Positions 18,895-28,483 of a stretch of 64,000 bases of DNA are shown here, piece by piece. The DNA comes from Streptomyces cyaneochromogenes (lineage in GTDB: Bacteria; Actinomycetota; Actinomycetes; Streptomycetales; Streptomycetaceae): the NCBI RefSeq assembly GCF_003963535.1, contig NZ_CP034539.1, forward strand, positions 2,728,001 through 2,792,000, given 5' to 3'. The notes under the pieces are model-generated. The model had not been told where the DNA came from. It did not search any database and saw only the letters and a program-made list of their open reading frames with translations. Position 1 is the first letter of the stretch. Every line of letters starts with the position of its first letter. Both the position numbers and the translations under genes were made by a program.

Positions 18895-19536
18895 TCAGCT
18901 CTGGTTGAAGAACCCGCCCTCTGCGATGCGGGCCTTGTCCTCCGCCGTGACATCGACGTTAGCAGGAGACAACAGGAACACCTTCTGGGTCACCCGCTCG
19001 ATGCTGCCGTGAAGACCAAACACCAAACCGGCCGCAAAGTCGACAAGTCGCTTCGCGTCTGTGTCATCCATCTCAGTCAGATTCATGATCACCGGGGTGC
19101 CCTCACGGAAGTGTTCCCCGATGGTACGGGCCTCGTTGTAGGTCCGCGGGTGAAGCGTGGTGATCCGGTAAGGCTCTCGTTCCGACACAACCTTGGGCAT
19201 GATCACCGGTGCGTTCTTCTCCAGGCTTGCGCGTTCTTGTGTGATGGACGCCACGGGCGCGATACGCGCCGGGCGGCTGGATTCCGCGGGTAGCGAAGTC
19301 GATCGTGCCACCGGTTCACGCGGCGCGGGCGGCTGAACGATTCGCACCTCTTCGTCCCTTTGGGACTGATGTGCGCTGTGTGACTGGTGAGACGGCTCGT
19401 GCCGTCGGTGGTCCCGCTCGGGCTCCGGGTCCAGTTCGGGCTCGAAGTCGTCGTCGGGGTCGAACCCCCGGCCGTCGTATCCGTCGTCCTCCACGAGGCC
19501 GAGGTAGACCGCCATCTTGCGCATCGCGCCGGCCAT
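18895..19536 (-). CDS. sepF: Cell division protein SepF
   Basis: A 213-residue FtsZ-binding protein. The N-terminal amphipathic helix [20 protein letters not shown] anchors it to the membrane. An acidic and His/Arg-rich linker covers about 20-110, and the C-terminal SepF domain carries [33 protein letters not shown] and [20 protein letters not shown]. In actinobacteria SepF is the main FtsZ membrane tether, as FtsA is absent; none is seen here. It is in the cluster between yggS and yggT. Confidence 0.96.
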   Translation of the reverse strand: MAGAMRKMAVYLGLVEDDGYDGRGFDPDDDFEPELDPEPERDHRRHEPSHQSHSAHQSQRDEEVRIVQPPAPREPVARSTSLPAESSRPARIAPVASITQERASLEKNAPVIMPKVVSEREPYRITTLHPRTYNEARTIGEHFREGTPVIMNLTEMDDTDAKRLVDFAAGLVFGLHGSIERVTQKVFLLSPANVDVTAEDKARIAEGGFFNQS

Positions 19537-19661
19537 GCTCTGAGTCCTCCGCTCTGTGGTGGATCTGCGACTGCCAAGTGCCCGCGATCCACGCGGTCGT
19601 TACGCTCGCCTTGCGGCGACATTGACCATATTTTCTGCTGTGGTCCGACTTCCTGGCGACG

Positions 19662-20381
19662 TTACCCGAGCCTGGGGCGGACTCCGAGTACCGCAGTGCC
19701 GACGCGCACATGTGTCGCACCGGCCGCCACGGCCTCTTCGAGATCCGCACTCATCCCTGCCGACACCATGTTCGCAGTCGGATGAGCCCGGCGCAGGTCG
19801 GTCGACAAATCCATCAACCGCTCGAACGCCTCCTGTTGGCGCCCCGCGTACTCCCCCGAGAGCGGGGCGACGGTCATCAGCCCGTCCAGCCGCAGCCCCG
19901 GGGACTTCGCGACGAGGTCCGCCAACTCCTCGATCCCGCCCGGCGCCACACCACCCCTCTCACCCCGCAGGCTCTCTCCCGCATCCAGCGCCACCTGGAT
20001 GAGACAGCCCACCTCACGCTCCTGCCGGACGGCCTCCTTGGACAGCGCCGTCACGAGCCGGGAACGATCGACGGACTGCACGAGATCCGCGTAACCGACC
20101 ACGGATCGCACCTTGTTGGTCTGCAACTGGCCGACAAAATGCCACACAAGGGGCAGATCCGAGCATGCGGCGGCCTTGGGTGCCGCGTCCTGGTCACGAT
20201 TCTCGGCGACGTGGCGCGCACCGAGTTCGGACAGGATCCGCACATCGCTCGCGGGATAGGTCTTGGTGACCACGATGAGCGTCACCTCCTCGCGCTTGCG
20301 CCCGGCGGCGGCGCACGCGGCGGTGATGCGCGCCTCCACTTTCGCCAGATTCGCGGCGAGTTCGCCCTTACGGTCCGTCAT
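19662..20381 (-). CDS. YggS-family pyridoxal-phosphate-binding protein
   Basis: A 239-residue PLP homeostasis protein (PROSC/YggS family). VTKTYPASDV near residue 38 holds the PLP-binding Lys. ENRDQDAAPK, WHFVGQLQTNKV and the phosphate-binding end MVSAGMSADLEEAVAAGATHVRVGTAV are family motifs. It buffers free PLP and has no proven catalytic activity. It is adjacent to pgeF, whose stop lies 6 bp upstream of its ATG, and is commonly found in this position in the dcw cluster. Confidence 0.94.
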   Translation of the reverse strand: MTDRKGELAANLAKVEARITAACAAAGRKREEVTLIVVTKTYPASDVRILSELGARHVAENRDQDAAPKAAACSDLPLVWHFVGQLQTNKVRSVVGYADLVQSVDRSRLVTALSKEAVRQEREVGCLIQVALDAGESLRGERGGVAPGGIEELADLVAKSPGLRLDGLMTVAPLSGEYAGRQQEAFERLMDLSTDLRRAHPTANMVSAGMSADLEEAVAAGATHVRVGTAVLGVRPRLG

Positions 20382-20387
20382 GCTCTC

Positions 20388-21116
20388 TCAGTCCAACCAG
20401 ACATATCCCGCGAGTCGCCCTGTCGTGCGATCGCGGCGGTACGAGAAGTGGTCGCCCGACTCGCGGGTGCACACCGGCGACTGCTCCCGGTCGCGCACGC
20501 CGAGTCGTGCGAGCTGCGCGTGCACTCCGGCGGCGACGTCCACCGCGGGCGTGCCCCAACTCGTCTCGGCGTGCGCCGTCGGCTCCGCGGCGGCCACCTC
20601 GGCGCGCATCGACTCCGGCACCTCGTAGCACCGGCCGCAGACGGCCGGGCCGGTGCGGGCGACGATCCGCGCGGGGTCGGCCCCCAGTTCGGTCATCGCG
20701 CGTAGCGCGGCCGGGACGACCCCGGCGACCATGCCGGGCCGTCCGGCGTGAGCGGCTGCGACGATCCCGGCGACCGGGTCGGCCAGCAGGACCGGCACGC
20801 AGTCGGCCGTGAGGACGGCGAGGGCGAGACCCCGCCGCGCCGTGACGATCGCGTCGACGTCGGGCACCGGACGATCACTCGACGGCCCTTCGACCACCGC
20901 GACGTCCGTCCCGTGCACCTGGTTCATCCAGACGACCTCACCCGGAGCGAGCCCGAGCGACTTCGCGGCCAGCTCCCGGTTGGTCCGTACGGCCTCGGGG
21001 TCGTCGCCGACGGCCCCGCCGAGGTTGAGCTCCTCATACGGAGCGGCGCTCACCCCGCCCCACCGGTCGGTGAAGGCGAAGTGCGCGCCGCTCACGGTGT
21101 CGCGCTGTCCTATCAC
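20388..21116 (-). CDS. pgeF: YfiH/PgeF-type laccase-domain protein (peptidoglycan editing factor)
   Basis: A 242-residue DUF152/multicopper-polyphenol-oxidase-like protein. Zinc-ligand motifs NQVHGTDV, TADCVPVLLAD and AAHAGRPGM are present. In E. coli the homologue removes misincorporated serine from UDP-MurNAc peptides; in other systems a purine nucleosidase-type activity is reported. Its place directly after ftsZ in a cell-wall cluster fits the editing role. The GTG at 21116 is 10 bp after the ftsZ stop, with only a weak ribosome site (AAGTGATCC), so coupling to ftsZ is likely. Confidence 0.92.
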   Translation of the reverse strand: MIGQRDTVSGAHFAFTDRWGGVSAAPYEELNLGGAVGDDPEAVRTNRELAAKSLGLAPGEVVWMNQVHGTDVAVVEGPSSDRPVPDVDAIVTARRGLALAVLTADCVPVLLADPVAGIVAAAHAGRPGMVAGVVPAALRAMTELGADPARIVARTGPAVCGRCYEVPESMRAEVAAAEPTAHAETSWGTPAVDVAAGVHAQLARLGVRDREQSPVCTRESGDHFSYRRDRTTGRLAGYVWLD

Positions 21117-21126
21117 GTCAGAAGGA

Positions 21127-22329
21127 TCACTTAAGGAAGTCCGGGACGTCCAGCTCCTCCGCCGCGCTGTCGGCGTAGGTCCGCGACGGCGGGACCGGCG
21201 GGGCGACCGGGATGTCGGCCACCGGCTCCGGTGCGGGCTCCGGCTCCTCCTTCGGCGTGACGCTGCCGAGCGAGCCGAACGACGGGCGGCTCTCGGGCTG
21301 CCGTACCGGAGTGGGCTCCTCGCGGCGGGCCGAGGAGGAGGACGAGGTCGAGCCGAGGACGTTGTCCCGGCGGGCCGGCGGCTGGCCGCCGTCGAAGCCG
21401 GCCGCGATCACGGTGACCCGGACCTCGTCGCCGAGGGCGTCGTCGATGACCGCGCCGAAGATGATGTTGGCCTCGGGGTGCGCGGCCTCGCTCACCAGCT
21501 GGGCGGCCTCGTTGATCTCGAACAGGCCGAGGTCCGAGCCGCCGGAGATGGAGAGCAGCACGCCCCGGGCGCCGTCGATGGACGCCTCCAGGAGCGGCGA
21601 GGAGATCGCCATCTCGGCGGCGGCCACCGCGCGGTCGTCGCCGCGGGCCGAGCCGATGCCCATGAGGGCGGAACCGGCCTCGGACATGACCGACTTGACG
21701 TCGGCGAAGTCGAGGTTGATGAGGCCCGGGGTGGTGATGAGGTCGGTGATGCCCTGGACACCGGAGAGCAGGACCTGGTCGGCCGACTTGAAGGCGTCGA
21801 GTACCGAGACCTGGCGGTCCGAGATGGACAGCAGCCGGTCGTTCGGGATGACGATGAGGGTGTCGACCTCTTCGCGGAGTTCGGCGATGCCGTCCTCGGC
21901 CTGGTTGGCGCGGCGCCGTCCCTCGAAGGTGAACGGGCGCGTGACCACGCCGATGGTGAGGGCGCCGAGGGAGCGGGCGATGTTGGCCACCACGGGCGCG
22001 CCGCCGGTGCCCGTGCCGCCGCCTTCACCGGCCGTCACGAAGACCATGTCGGCCCCCTTGAGGACCTCCTCGATCTCCTCGCGGTGGTCCTCGGCGGCCT
22101 TGCGGCCGACGGCCGGGTTCGCTCCGGCGCCGAGTCCGCGGGTGAGTTCGCGGCCGACGTCGAGCTTGACGTCGGCATCGCTCATCAACAGCGCCTGCGC
22201 GTCAGTGTTGATGGCGATGAACTCGACACCCTTGAGACCGACCTCGATCATCCGGTTGATGGCATTGACACCACCGCCGCCGACACCGATGACTTTGATG
22301 ACTGCGAGGTAGTTCTGCGGTGCTGCCAC
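21127..22329 (-). CDS. ftsZ: Cell division GTPase FtsZ
   Basis: A 400-residue tubulin homologue that forms the Z-ring; in Streptomyces it makes vegetative cross-walls and, at high level, sporulation septa. [19 protein letters not shown] starts the GTPase domain, and the tubulin signature GGGTGTG is at 104-110. [11 protein letters not shown] is the T7 loop. A disordered, Glu/Pro/Ser-rich linker (about 318-385) ends in the conserved tail [10 protein letters not shown] that binds SepF and other partners. The GTG at 22329 is the start. A 287-bp promoter region separates it from ftsQ, allowing separate control within the cluster. Confidence 0.98.
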   Translation of the reverse strand: MAAPQNYLAVIKVIGVGGGGVNAINRMIEVGLKGVEFIAINTDAQALLMSDADVKLDVGRELTRGLGAGANPAVGRKAAEDHREEIEEVLKGADMVFVTAGEGGGTGTGGAPVVANIARSLGALTIGVVTRPFTFEGRRRANQAEDGIAELREEVDTLIVIPNDRLLSISDRQVSVLDAFKSADQVLLSGVQGITDLITTPGLINLDFADVKSVMSEAGSALMGIGSARGDDRAVAAAEMAISSPLLEASIDGARGVLLSISGGSDLGLFEINEAAQLVSEAAHPEANIIFGAVIDDALGDEVRVTVIAAGFDGGQPPARRDNVLGSTSSSSSARREEPTPVRQPESRPSFGSLGSVTPKEEPEPAPEPVADIPVAPPVPPSRTYADSAAEELDVPDFLK

Positions 22330-22616
22330 GTCGAAGGCCTCTCGCCTCGAGTTACGGGTCGTCGGAACGCGGGGAGCGACGTGCTTCGCGAACCGGCGAC
22401 TGATGCCGAATGGGACGGTCCGTAGCGCCGACCCGAACCCTAACCCTGAAGTTTAGGGTTACCAGTGTGTCTGTTCCTTGAAGTCTTCTGAACAGGACAC
22501 TAAGTCGACAAGTGGCGCACGTTCAACGAACACGCCGAACCTCCCGTTTTTCTTTTCACCCTATGTGATCAGCCGTGTCGCTGCCCAACCAGGGTGCTGG
22601 CCTGCGCAGATGTGCG
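22330..22616 (-). promoter_or_regulatory. ftsZ upstream region with hairpin and GACAC motifs
   Basis: 287 bp without a gene between ftsQ and ftsZ. In S. coelicolor this interval carries several ftsZ promoters, one induced in sporulation (known from memory). Visible here are AACCCTAA 22436-22443 with TTAGGGTT 22453-22460 (8-bp stem, 9-nt loop, about 110 nt before the GTG), and two GACAC pentamers, the core recognised by the sporulation regulator WhiA, at 22496-22500 and inverted at 22467-22471. The region is clearly AT-richer than its surroundings. WhiA binding is an inference. Confidence 0.6.
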
Positions 22617-23414
22617 TCAACTTCCCGCTGACACAGGGGCGGTGGGAACGCTGACGTCGAAGTACCGCGCATCCGGCGAGGCTTTCATGAGAGCGGTGAG
22701 TGTGCGAGCCTTCGCCGCACCCTTCTCGCCACTTCCCCAGGCGACGGTCCGGCCGTCACCCAACTCCAGCGAGATGTCGTCGTAGGAACGGACCTTGACG
22801 ACCTCGGTGGACCGTGCGACGGCGGCCGGAATGGCACGGGCGACCCGCACCGCCTCCCGCACCAGACGGTCCTCGCCGAAGCGGCGCAGGCTCGCCGCGG
22901 CGGAGCTCGACCGGGACACCGTCAATTCCAGTGTGGGGATGCCTTTCGGGCGCTCCGAAACCGTAGCGAAACGGACGCCTTCATCGTCCACTTCGACGAA
23001 GTTTCCGCCCTTTTCGACAATCAGAACCGGAGTACGCTCCACCACTTTCAGGCCGATTCCATGCGGCCAGGCACGGACCACATCAACCTCGTCAATTCTG
23101 GGCAATTTCCGGCGCAGACGTGCCTCAATCGCAGTACTGTCGACGGAAATCAGCGGTACCCCGACGGGGACGTCGGCGGCCTCACGGACCTGTTCGGGCG
23201 TCAGCACCCGGGTCCCGGAGACGGACACCCGCTCGACGCGCAGCCATTGGGAGCCGTACAGGGCCCAGACCGCGCCCGCGCCGAGGAGCGCGAGCACGAC
23301 GGTAAGGATGATGATCGTACGAGGACGCGGCAGCCTCAACCGCCGCCGGACGAGGGGCGGGTCGGACGACTCCTGCTGGCGTTCACCGCGCTCGGCGGTC
23401 GTCGGTCCGGCCAC
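22617..23414 (-). CDS. ftsQ: Cell division protein FtsQ
   Basis: A 265-residue bitopic divisome protein. It has a basic cytoplasmic N-terminus, one transmembrane helix (about 34-55), then a POTRA domain (LRVERVSVSGTRVLTPEQVREAADV) and the FtsQ beta domain (RAWPHGIGLKVVERTPVLIVE). It links FtsL and the FtsW/FtsI synthase into the septal complex. The GTG at 23414 lies 26 bp after the murG stop. Confidence 0.95.
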   Translation of the reverse strand: MAGPTTAERGERQQESSDPPLVRRRLRLPRPRTIIILTVVLALLGAGAVWALYGSQWLRVERVSVSGTRVLTPEQVREAADVPVGVPLISVDSTAIEARLRRKLPRIDEVDVVRAWPHGIGLKVVERTPVLIVEKGGNFVEVDDEGVRFATVSERPKGIPTLELTVSRSSSAAASLRRFGEDRLVREAVRVARAIPAAVARSTEVVKVRSYDDISLELGDGRTVAWGSGEKGAAKARTLTALMKASPDARYFDVSVPTAPVSAGS

Positions 23415-23440
23415 GCTCCCTGCCTTCCGTCATACGGGTC

Positions 23441-24532
23441 CTAGCGGCGGTGCGAGGCGATCGCCTCGTACACCATGCCGACGAGCAGGTCGTCGGCGTC
23501 CCGGCGGCCGAACTCGCTTGCGGCGCGGGACATCTCGTACAGCCGGTGCGGGTCGGCGAGCACGGGCAGGACATTCTGCTGCACCCACTCGGGCGTGAGT
23601 TCCGCGTCGTCGACCAGCAGTCCGCCGCCGGCCTTGACCACCGGCTGGGCGTTGAGCCGCTGTTCGCCGTTGCCGATGGGCAGCGGGACATAGGCGGCCG
23701 GGAGCCCGACGGCGGAGAGTTCGGCGACGGTCATCGCGCCCGCACGGCAGAGCATCATGTCGGCCGCGGCGTACGCGAGGTCCATCCGGTCCAGGTAACT
23801 TACCGGGATGTAGGGGGGCATTCCCGGCATCTGCTGCACGTGTGGCAGTTCGTTCTTCGGGCCGACCGCGTGCAGGATCTGGATACCGGCCCGCTGCAGC
23901 CAGGGCGCGACCTGCTGGACGACCTCGTTGAGGCGGCGGGCGCCCTGCGAGCCGCCGGAGACCAGCAGCGTCGGCAGGTTCGGGTCGAGCCCGAACGCGG
24001 CGCGGGCCTCGGGGCGGACGGCGGCCCGGTCGAGGGTGGCGATGGTCCGGCGCAGCGGGATGCCGATGTAGCGGGAGTTGCGCAGCTTGCTGTCGGGAGT
24101 GGAGACGGCGACCTGGGCGGCGTACCGCGAACCGATCTTGTTGGCCAGGCCCGGGCGGGCGTTGGCCTCGTGGATGACGATCGGCACACCGAGGCGCTTG
24201 GCGGCGAGGTAGCCGGGCAGGGCGACATAGCCGCCGAAGCCGACGACGGCGTCCGCCTTGGTGCGCTCCAGGATCTGCTCGGTCGCCTTGATCGTGCCGC
24301 GCAGCCGGCCCGGGACGGTGATCAGCTCGGGCGTGGGCTTGCGCGGCAGGGGTACGGCGGGGATCAGCGCGAGCTCATAGCCCCGCTGCGGTACGAGCGT
24401 GGTCTCCAGGCCGCGCTCCGTGCCCAGGGCCGTGATCCCCACGGTCGGGTCCTGCCTGCGCAGGGCGTCCGCGAGGGCGAGCGCGGGCTCGATGTGGCCG
24501 GCGGTCCCCCCACCGGCGAGTACGACATGCAC
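23441..24532 (-). CDS. murG: UDP-GlcNAc:lipid I N-acetylglucosaminyltransferase MurG
   Basis: A 363-residue GT28 glycosyltransferase that converts lipid I to lipid II on the inner membrane face. It shows the N-terminal GGGTAGHIEPALALADAL loop, GFGGYVALPGYLAAKRLG, IHEANARPGLANKIG, the second glycine loop VSGGSQGARRLN and the donor-site RAGAMTVAELSAVGLPAAYVPLP. The GTG at 24532 is 6 bp after the ftsW stop, and the close spacing to both neighbours supports co-translation. Confidence 0.97.
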   Translation of the reverse strand: MHVVLAGGGTAGHIEPALALADALRRQDPTVGITALGTERGLETTLVPQRGYELALIPAVPLPRKPTPELITVPGRLRGTIKATEQILERTKADAVVGFGGYVALPGYLAAKRLGVPIVIHEANARPGLANKIGSRYAAQVAVSTPDSKLRNSRYIGIPLRRTIATLDRAAVRPEARAAFGLDPNLPTLLVSGGSQGARRLNEVVQQVAPWLQRAGIQILHAVGPKNELPHVQQMPGMPPYIPVSYLDRMDLAYAAADMMLCRAGAMTVAELSAVGLPAAYVPLPIGNGEQRLNAQPVVKAGGGLLVDDAELTPEWVQQNVLPVLADPHRLYEMSRAASEFGRRDADDLLVGMVYEAIASHRR

Positions 24533-24538
24533 CGAAAT

Positions 24539-25900
24539 TCACCGCTCTCCGGACGAGCGCGCCGCCGAGGCACGCCGTCGCATCGTGTTCCATCTCCGAG
24601 GCGCCCGGCCGGAACCGGCGCCTCCCGCACGCTTTCTACCAAAGCGGGGTTGCCGCATGGAAAGCGCCGCCCGCGCAGCGGGCTCGTCGCGCGCGAAGGC
24701 GATCAGCAACCCGATGGCGAACATGGTCGGCAGCAGGGCGGATCCCCCGTAGGAGAACAGCGGGAGGGGGACGCCGGCGATCGGCAGCAGGCCGAGCACC
24801 GCACCGATGTTGATCACCGCTTGCGCGGTGATCCAGGTGGTCACACCTCCCGCGGCGTACCTCACGAAGGGTTCCTCCGTACGTCCGGCCACGCGGATAC
24901 CCGCATAGCCTAGAGCCGCGAAGAGAGCGAGGACCGACAGCGTCCCCGCCAGGCCCAGTTCCTCACCGGTGACGGCGAAGATGAAGTCGGTGTGGGCTTC
25001 GGGGAGTTGACCCCATTTCTCCACACTCGCCCCCAGCCCGGAACCGAAAATTCCGCCGGATGCGAGGGCGTAGATGCCGTGCACGGCCTGCCAGCAGTCG
25101 ACGGGGCCGGCCTGGGGCTCGGTGGCGCCGAGGCACTGCAGGCGGGCCATGCGGTTCTCGCTGCTCTTGATCAGGAACACGCCGATCACGCCGGCGAACG
25201 ACAGCACGCCCACGAACAGCCGGGTCGGCGCCCCCGCGAGCCACAGCAGGCCGAAAAGGATCGCCGACAGGATGATCGCGGTGCCCATGTCGCCGCCGAG
25301 CATGATCAGTCCGAGCAGCATGAAGGCGACCGGCACGAGCGGCACCAGCATGTGCTTCCACTGCGTCAGCAGCTTCTTGTCCTGCTTGCGGGCGATCAGG
25401 TCGGCCCCCCACAGCACCAGCGCCAGCTTGCCGAACTCGCTGGGCTGGATCTGGAAGGAGCCGCCGAGGGCGATCCAGTTCTGGTTGCCGTTGACCGCGA
25501 CTCCTATCCCGGGCACCTGCACCAGCGCCATCAGGAAGACGGCGGCGGCGAGGATCGGGTAGGCGAGCGCGCGGTGCAGCTTCACGGGCATCCGGGAGGC
25601 GGCGAGCAGCAGCCCCGTGCCGATCGCCGCGGCCAGGAGCTGCTTGCGGAAGAAGTACGACCCCGGCAGCGACATCTGCAGCGCGGTGATCTGCGAGGCC
25701 GAGTAGACCATCACCAGACCGAGCACGGTGATCAGCAGGCTGCCGCCGAGGATGAGGTAGTACGCGGTCAGCGGCCGGTCCCACGCCCGGTTCACGCGCG
25801 CGTACAGCTGTCGTACGGGGTTGTCGCGCGACGGCCGGGGCGGTGCGGGGCGCCGGACGGCCCGCTGCACGGGAGGCCGTCCCGTACGGCTATCGGGCAT
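24539..25900 (-). CDS. ftsW: SEDS septal peptidoglycan glycosyltransferase FtsW
   Basis: A 453-residue SEDS polymerase with ten transmembrane helices, preceded by a basic Pro/Arg-rich cytoplasmic tail of about 50 residues. Family features are VMVYSASQITALQ, GNQNWIALGGSFQIQPSEFGKLALVLW, the invariant SEDS Asp region, the long extracytoplasmic loop with EKWGQLPEAHTDFIFAVTGEELG, and PLPLFSYGGSALLPTM. It works with FtsI to make septal wall. The ATG is at 25900, 103 bp after murD. The C-terminal tail is Arg/Gly-rich. Confidence 0.97.
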   Translation of the reverse strand: MPDSRTGRPPVQRAVRRPAPPRPSRDNPVRQLYARVNRAWDRPLTAYYLILGGSLLITVLGLVMVYSASQITALQMSLPGSYFFRKQLLAAAIGTGLLLAASRMPVKLHRALAYPILAAAVFLMALVQVPGIGVAVNGNQNWIALGGSFQIQPSEFGKLALVLWGADLIARKQDKKLLTQWKHMLVPLVPVAFMLLGLIMLGGDMGTAIILSAILFGLLWLAGAPTRLFVGVLSFAGVIGVFLIKSSENRMARLQCLGATEPQAGPVDCWQAVHGIYALASGGIFGSGLGASVEKWGQLPEAHTDFIFAVTGEELGLAGTLSVLALFAALGYAGIRVAGRTEEPFVRYAAGGVTTWITAQAVINIGAVLGLLPIAGVPLPLFSYGGSALLPTMFAIGLLIAFARDEPAARAALSMRQPRFGRKRAGGAGSGRAPRRWNTMRRRASAARSSGER

Positions 25901-26003
25901 CAGAGCTCACCGCCCCGCCGTGCGGGTACGTACTGGCCGGCCACATCCGAGTCACGTGTCCCTCCAAGGGTCCCGAAGTACCCGCAGTGGCCGAGACCCG
26001 GCG

Positions 26004-27413
26004 TCAGGCGCCCGCGCCGAGTTCGCGAACCGCCTCCGCGAACACGTCACCGCGCTGGTTGTAGTTGGTGAACATGTCCATCGAGGCACAGGCCGGGGCA
26101 AGGAGCACCGTGTCGCCGGGCCGTGCGAGCCGCTTCGCCTCCTGGACCGCCGCGAGCATCGCCCCAGTGTCGGTCCGGTCGAGGTCGACGACGGGTACTT
26201 CCGGCGCGTGTCGCGCGAGGGCTTCACGGATCAGGCCACGATCGGCGCCGATGAGCACGGCCGCGCGCAGCCGCTTCGCCGACTTGGCGACCAGCTCCTC
26301 GAAGACGGCGCCCTTGGCGAGGCCGCCCGCGATCCAGACGATGGACTCGTACGCGGCCAACGACGCTTCCGCCGCGTGGGTGTTGGTCGCCTTGGAGTCG
26401 TCGACGTACGCGACCCCGTCCAGGTCCGCCACGTGCGCGATCCGGTGGGCGTCCGGGGTGAAGGCCCGCAGACCGTCCCGTACGGCCTTGGGGGGCACCC
26501 CGTAGGCCCGGGCGAGGGCCGCCGCCGCGAGGGCGTTGGCGATGTTGTGCGGGGCCGGCGGGTTGACGTCGGAGACCTCGGCGAGTTCCTGGGCGTTCTT
26601 CTGCCGGTTCTCGACGAAGGCGCGGTCGACCAGGATGCCCTCCACGACCCCGAGTTGGGACGGGCCCGGGGTGCCCAGGGTGAAGCCGATGGCCCGGCAG
26701 CCCTCCTCGACGTCGGCCTCGCGCACCAGGTCCTCGGTGGCCTTGTCGGCGACGTTGTAGACGCAGGCGACGCGGTTGCCCTCGTAGATACGGCCCTTGT
26801 CCCTGGCGTACGCCTCCATGGAGCCGTGCCAGTCGAGGTGGTCGGGCGCGATGTTCAGCACGGCCGCCGAGTGGGCGCGCAGCGAGGGCGCCCAGTGGAG
26901 CTGGTAGCTGGACAACTCCACGGCCAGGACGTCGTACTGCTCCTCGCCGAGCACCGCGTCGAGCAGCGAGACGCCGATGTTGCCGACGGCCGCCGTGCGC
27001 AGGCCCGCCGCGTCGAGGATGGAGGCGAGCATCTGGACGGTCGTGGTCTTGCCGTTGGTGCCGGTGACCGCGAGCCAGGGGGCGGCTTCGGGGCCACGCA
27101 GCCGCCAGGCCAGTTCCACGTCGCCCCAGACCGGGACGCCCGCTTCGTGAGCCGCCGCGAACAGCGGCTTGTCGGGCTTCCAGCCGGGCGCGGTGACGAT
27201 CAGTTCGGTGCCTTCGGGCAGGGTCGCCCCATCACCGAGGCGCACGGAGACACCCAGCGCCTCGAGCTCCTCGGCCTGGGCACGCGCGCGTGCGTCGTCG
27301 CCGTCGTTGACGACGGTGACCTTCGCGCCGAGGCCGTGCAGCACCTTGGCCGCCGGGATCCCGGAGACGCCGAGCCCGGCGACGGTGACGTTCTTCCCCT
27401 GCCAGTCGGTCAC
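26004..27413 (-). CDS. murD: UDP-MurNAc-L-alanine:D-glutamate ligase MurD
   Basis: A 469-residue Mur ligase adding D-Glu to UDP-MurNAc-Ala. The N-terminal Rossmann domain (VTVAGLGVSGIPAAKVLHGLG) is followed by the ATP-binding loop AVTGTNGKTTTVQML, the central domain with NIAPDHLDWHGSMEAYARDKGRIYEG, and the C-domain with DSKATNTHAAEASL and LLAPACASMDMF. The GTG at 27413 overlaps the mraY stop by 4 nt (GTGA) and gives the usual length; an ATG 15 nt upstream would overlap mraY further. Confidence 0.96.
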   Translation of the reverse strand: MTDWQGKNVTVAGLGVSGIPAAKVLHGLGAKVTVVNDGDDARARAQAEELEALGVSVRLGDGATLPEGTELIVTAPGWKPDKPLFAAAHEAGVPVWGDVELAWRLRGPEAAPWLAVTGTNGKTTTVQMLASILDAAGLRTAAVGNIGVSLLDAVLGEEQYDVLAVELSSYQLHWAPSLRAHSAAVLNIAPDHLDWHGSMEAYARDKGRIYEGNRVACVYNVADKATEDLVREADVEEGCRAIGFTLGTPGPSQLGVVEGILVDRAFVENRQKNAQELAEVSDVNPPAPHNIANALAAAALARAYGVPPKAVRDGLRAFTPDAHRIAHVADLDGVAYVDDSKATNTHAAEASLAAYESIVWIAGGLAKGAVFEELVAKSAKRLRAAVLIGADRGLIREALARHAPEVPVVDLDRTDTGAMLAAVQEAKRLARPGDTVLLAPACASMDMFTNYNQRGDVFAEAVRELGAGA

Positions 27414-28483
27414 TTGTCCGCTGCCCATCCCGCGTAGAAGAGGCCCAGTCCGACGATCACACAGATGCCCTGGATGATCCAGAAGCGGACCACCACAAGG
27501 ACTTCGGACCAGCCCTTGAGTTCGAAGTGGTGCTGGAGTGGCGCCATTCGGAAGACGCGCTTCCCGGTGAGCCGGAAGGAGCCGACCTGGATGACCACCG
27601 ACATGGTGATCAGCACGAACAGGCCACCGAGGATGGCGAGCAGCAGCTCGGTGCGGGAGCAGATCGCCAGACCCGCGAGCGCGCCACCGAGGGCCAGCGA
27701 ACCGGTGTCGCCCATGAAGATCTTGGCGGGCGACGTGTTCCACCACAGGAAGCCGAGGCAGGCGCCCATCAGCGCGGAGGAGACGACGGCGAGGTCCAGG
27801 GGATCCCGCACCTCGTAACAGGCGTTGGGGTTGGGCAGGATCTGCGCGTTGGCGCAGGACTCCTGGAACTGCCAGACACCGATGAACGTGTACGCGCCGA
27901 AGACGAGCACGGAGGCGCCGGTGGCGAGGCCGTCCAGACCGTCGGTCAGGTTCACGCCGTTCGACATGGCGAGGATCATGAACAGCGCCCAGACGACGAA
28001 CAGCACCGGGCCGATCGACCAGCCGAAGTCCTGCACGAAGGAGATCTTGGTGGACGCCGGGGTGTTGCCGCGGTTGTCCGCGAACTGCAGCGAGAGCACC
28101 GCGAAGGCGATACCGCCGAACAGCTGGCCGGCCATCTTGGCCTTGGCCCGCAGACCCAGCGAACGACGCTTGACGATCTTGATGTAGTCGTCCAGGAAGC
28201 CGACCAGGCCCATGCCGGCCATCAGACCGAGGACCAGCACACCCGAGAACGTCGGCGGCTTGCCGGTGATCAGCTTGGAGAGGAAGTACGCGGCCACCGT
28301 CGCCAGGATGAAGGCGATACCACCCATGGTCGGCGTACCGCGCTTGGCGTGGTGCTCGCGCGGGCCGTCGTCACGGATGTACTGGCCGTAGCCCTTGCGG
28401 GCCAGCAGCTTGATCAGCAGCGGGGTGCCGATCAGGGTCAGGAAGAGACCAATGACTCCTGAGAACAGGATCTGATTCATCAT
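27410..28483 (-). CDS. mraY: Phospho-MurNAc-pentapeptide translocase MraY
   Basis: A 357-residue enzyme with ten membrane helices that transfers phospho-MurNAc-pentapeptide to undecaprenyl phosphate, making lipid I. Signature elements are PREHHAKRGTPTMGGIAFI, the catalytic Asp pair in GFLDDYIKIVKRRSLGL, NGVNLTDGLDGLATG, and MAPLQHHFELKGWSE with its HHFE motif. It is the target of uridyl-peptide antibiotics. The ATG at 28483 overlaps the murF stop (ATGA) and the stop overlaps the murD start. Confidence 0.98.
   Translation of the reverse strand: MMNQILFSGVIGLFLTLIGTPLLIKLLARKGYGQYIRDDGPREHHAKRGTPTMGGIAFILATVAAYFLSKLITGKPPTFSGVLVLGLMAGMGLVGFLDDYIKIVKRRSLGLRAKAKMAGQLFGGIAFAVLSLQFADNRGNTPASTKISFVQDFGWSIGPVLFVVWALFMILAMSNGVNLTDGLDGLATGASVLVFGAYTFIGVWQFQESCANAQILPNPNACYEVRDPLDLAVVSSALMGACLGFLWWNTSPAKIFMGDTGSLALGGALAGLAICSRTELLLAILGGLFVLITMSVVIQVGSFRLTGKRVFRMAPLQHHFELKGWSEVLVVVRFWIIQGICVIVGLGLFYAGWAADK

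Noticed and set aside
19662..21116. FtsA gene in the cluster
   Set aside because: The genes next to ftsZ are pgeF and yggS by motif; actinobacteria lack ftsA and use SepF.
22436..22460. TTAGGG-type telomeric repeat
   Set aside because: Only one inverted pair is present, inside the ftsZ leader; Streptomyces telomeres are different palindromes and the window is core chromosome.
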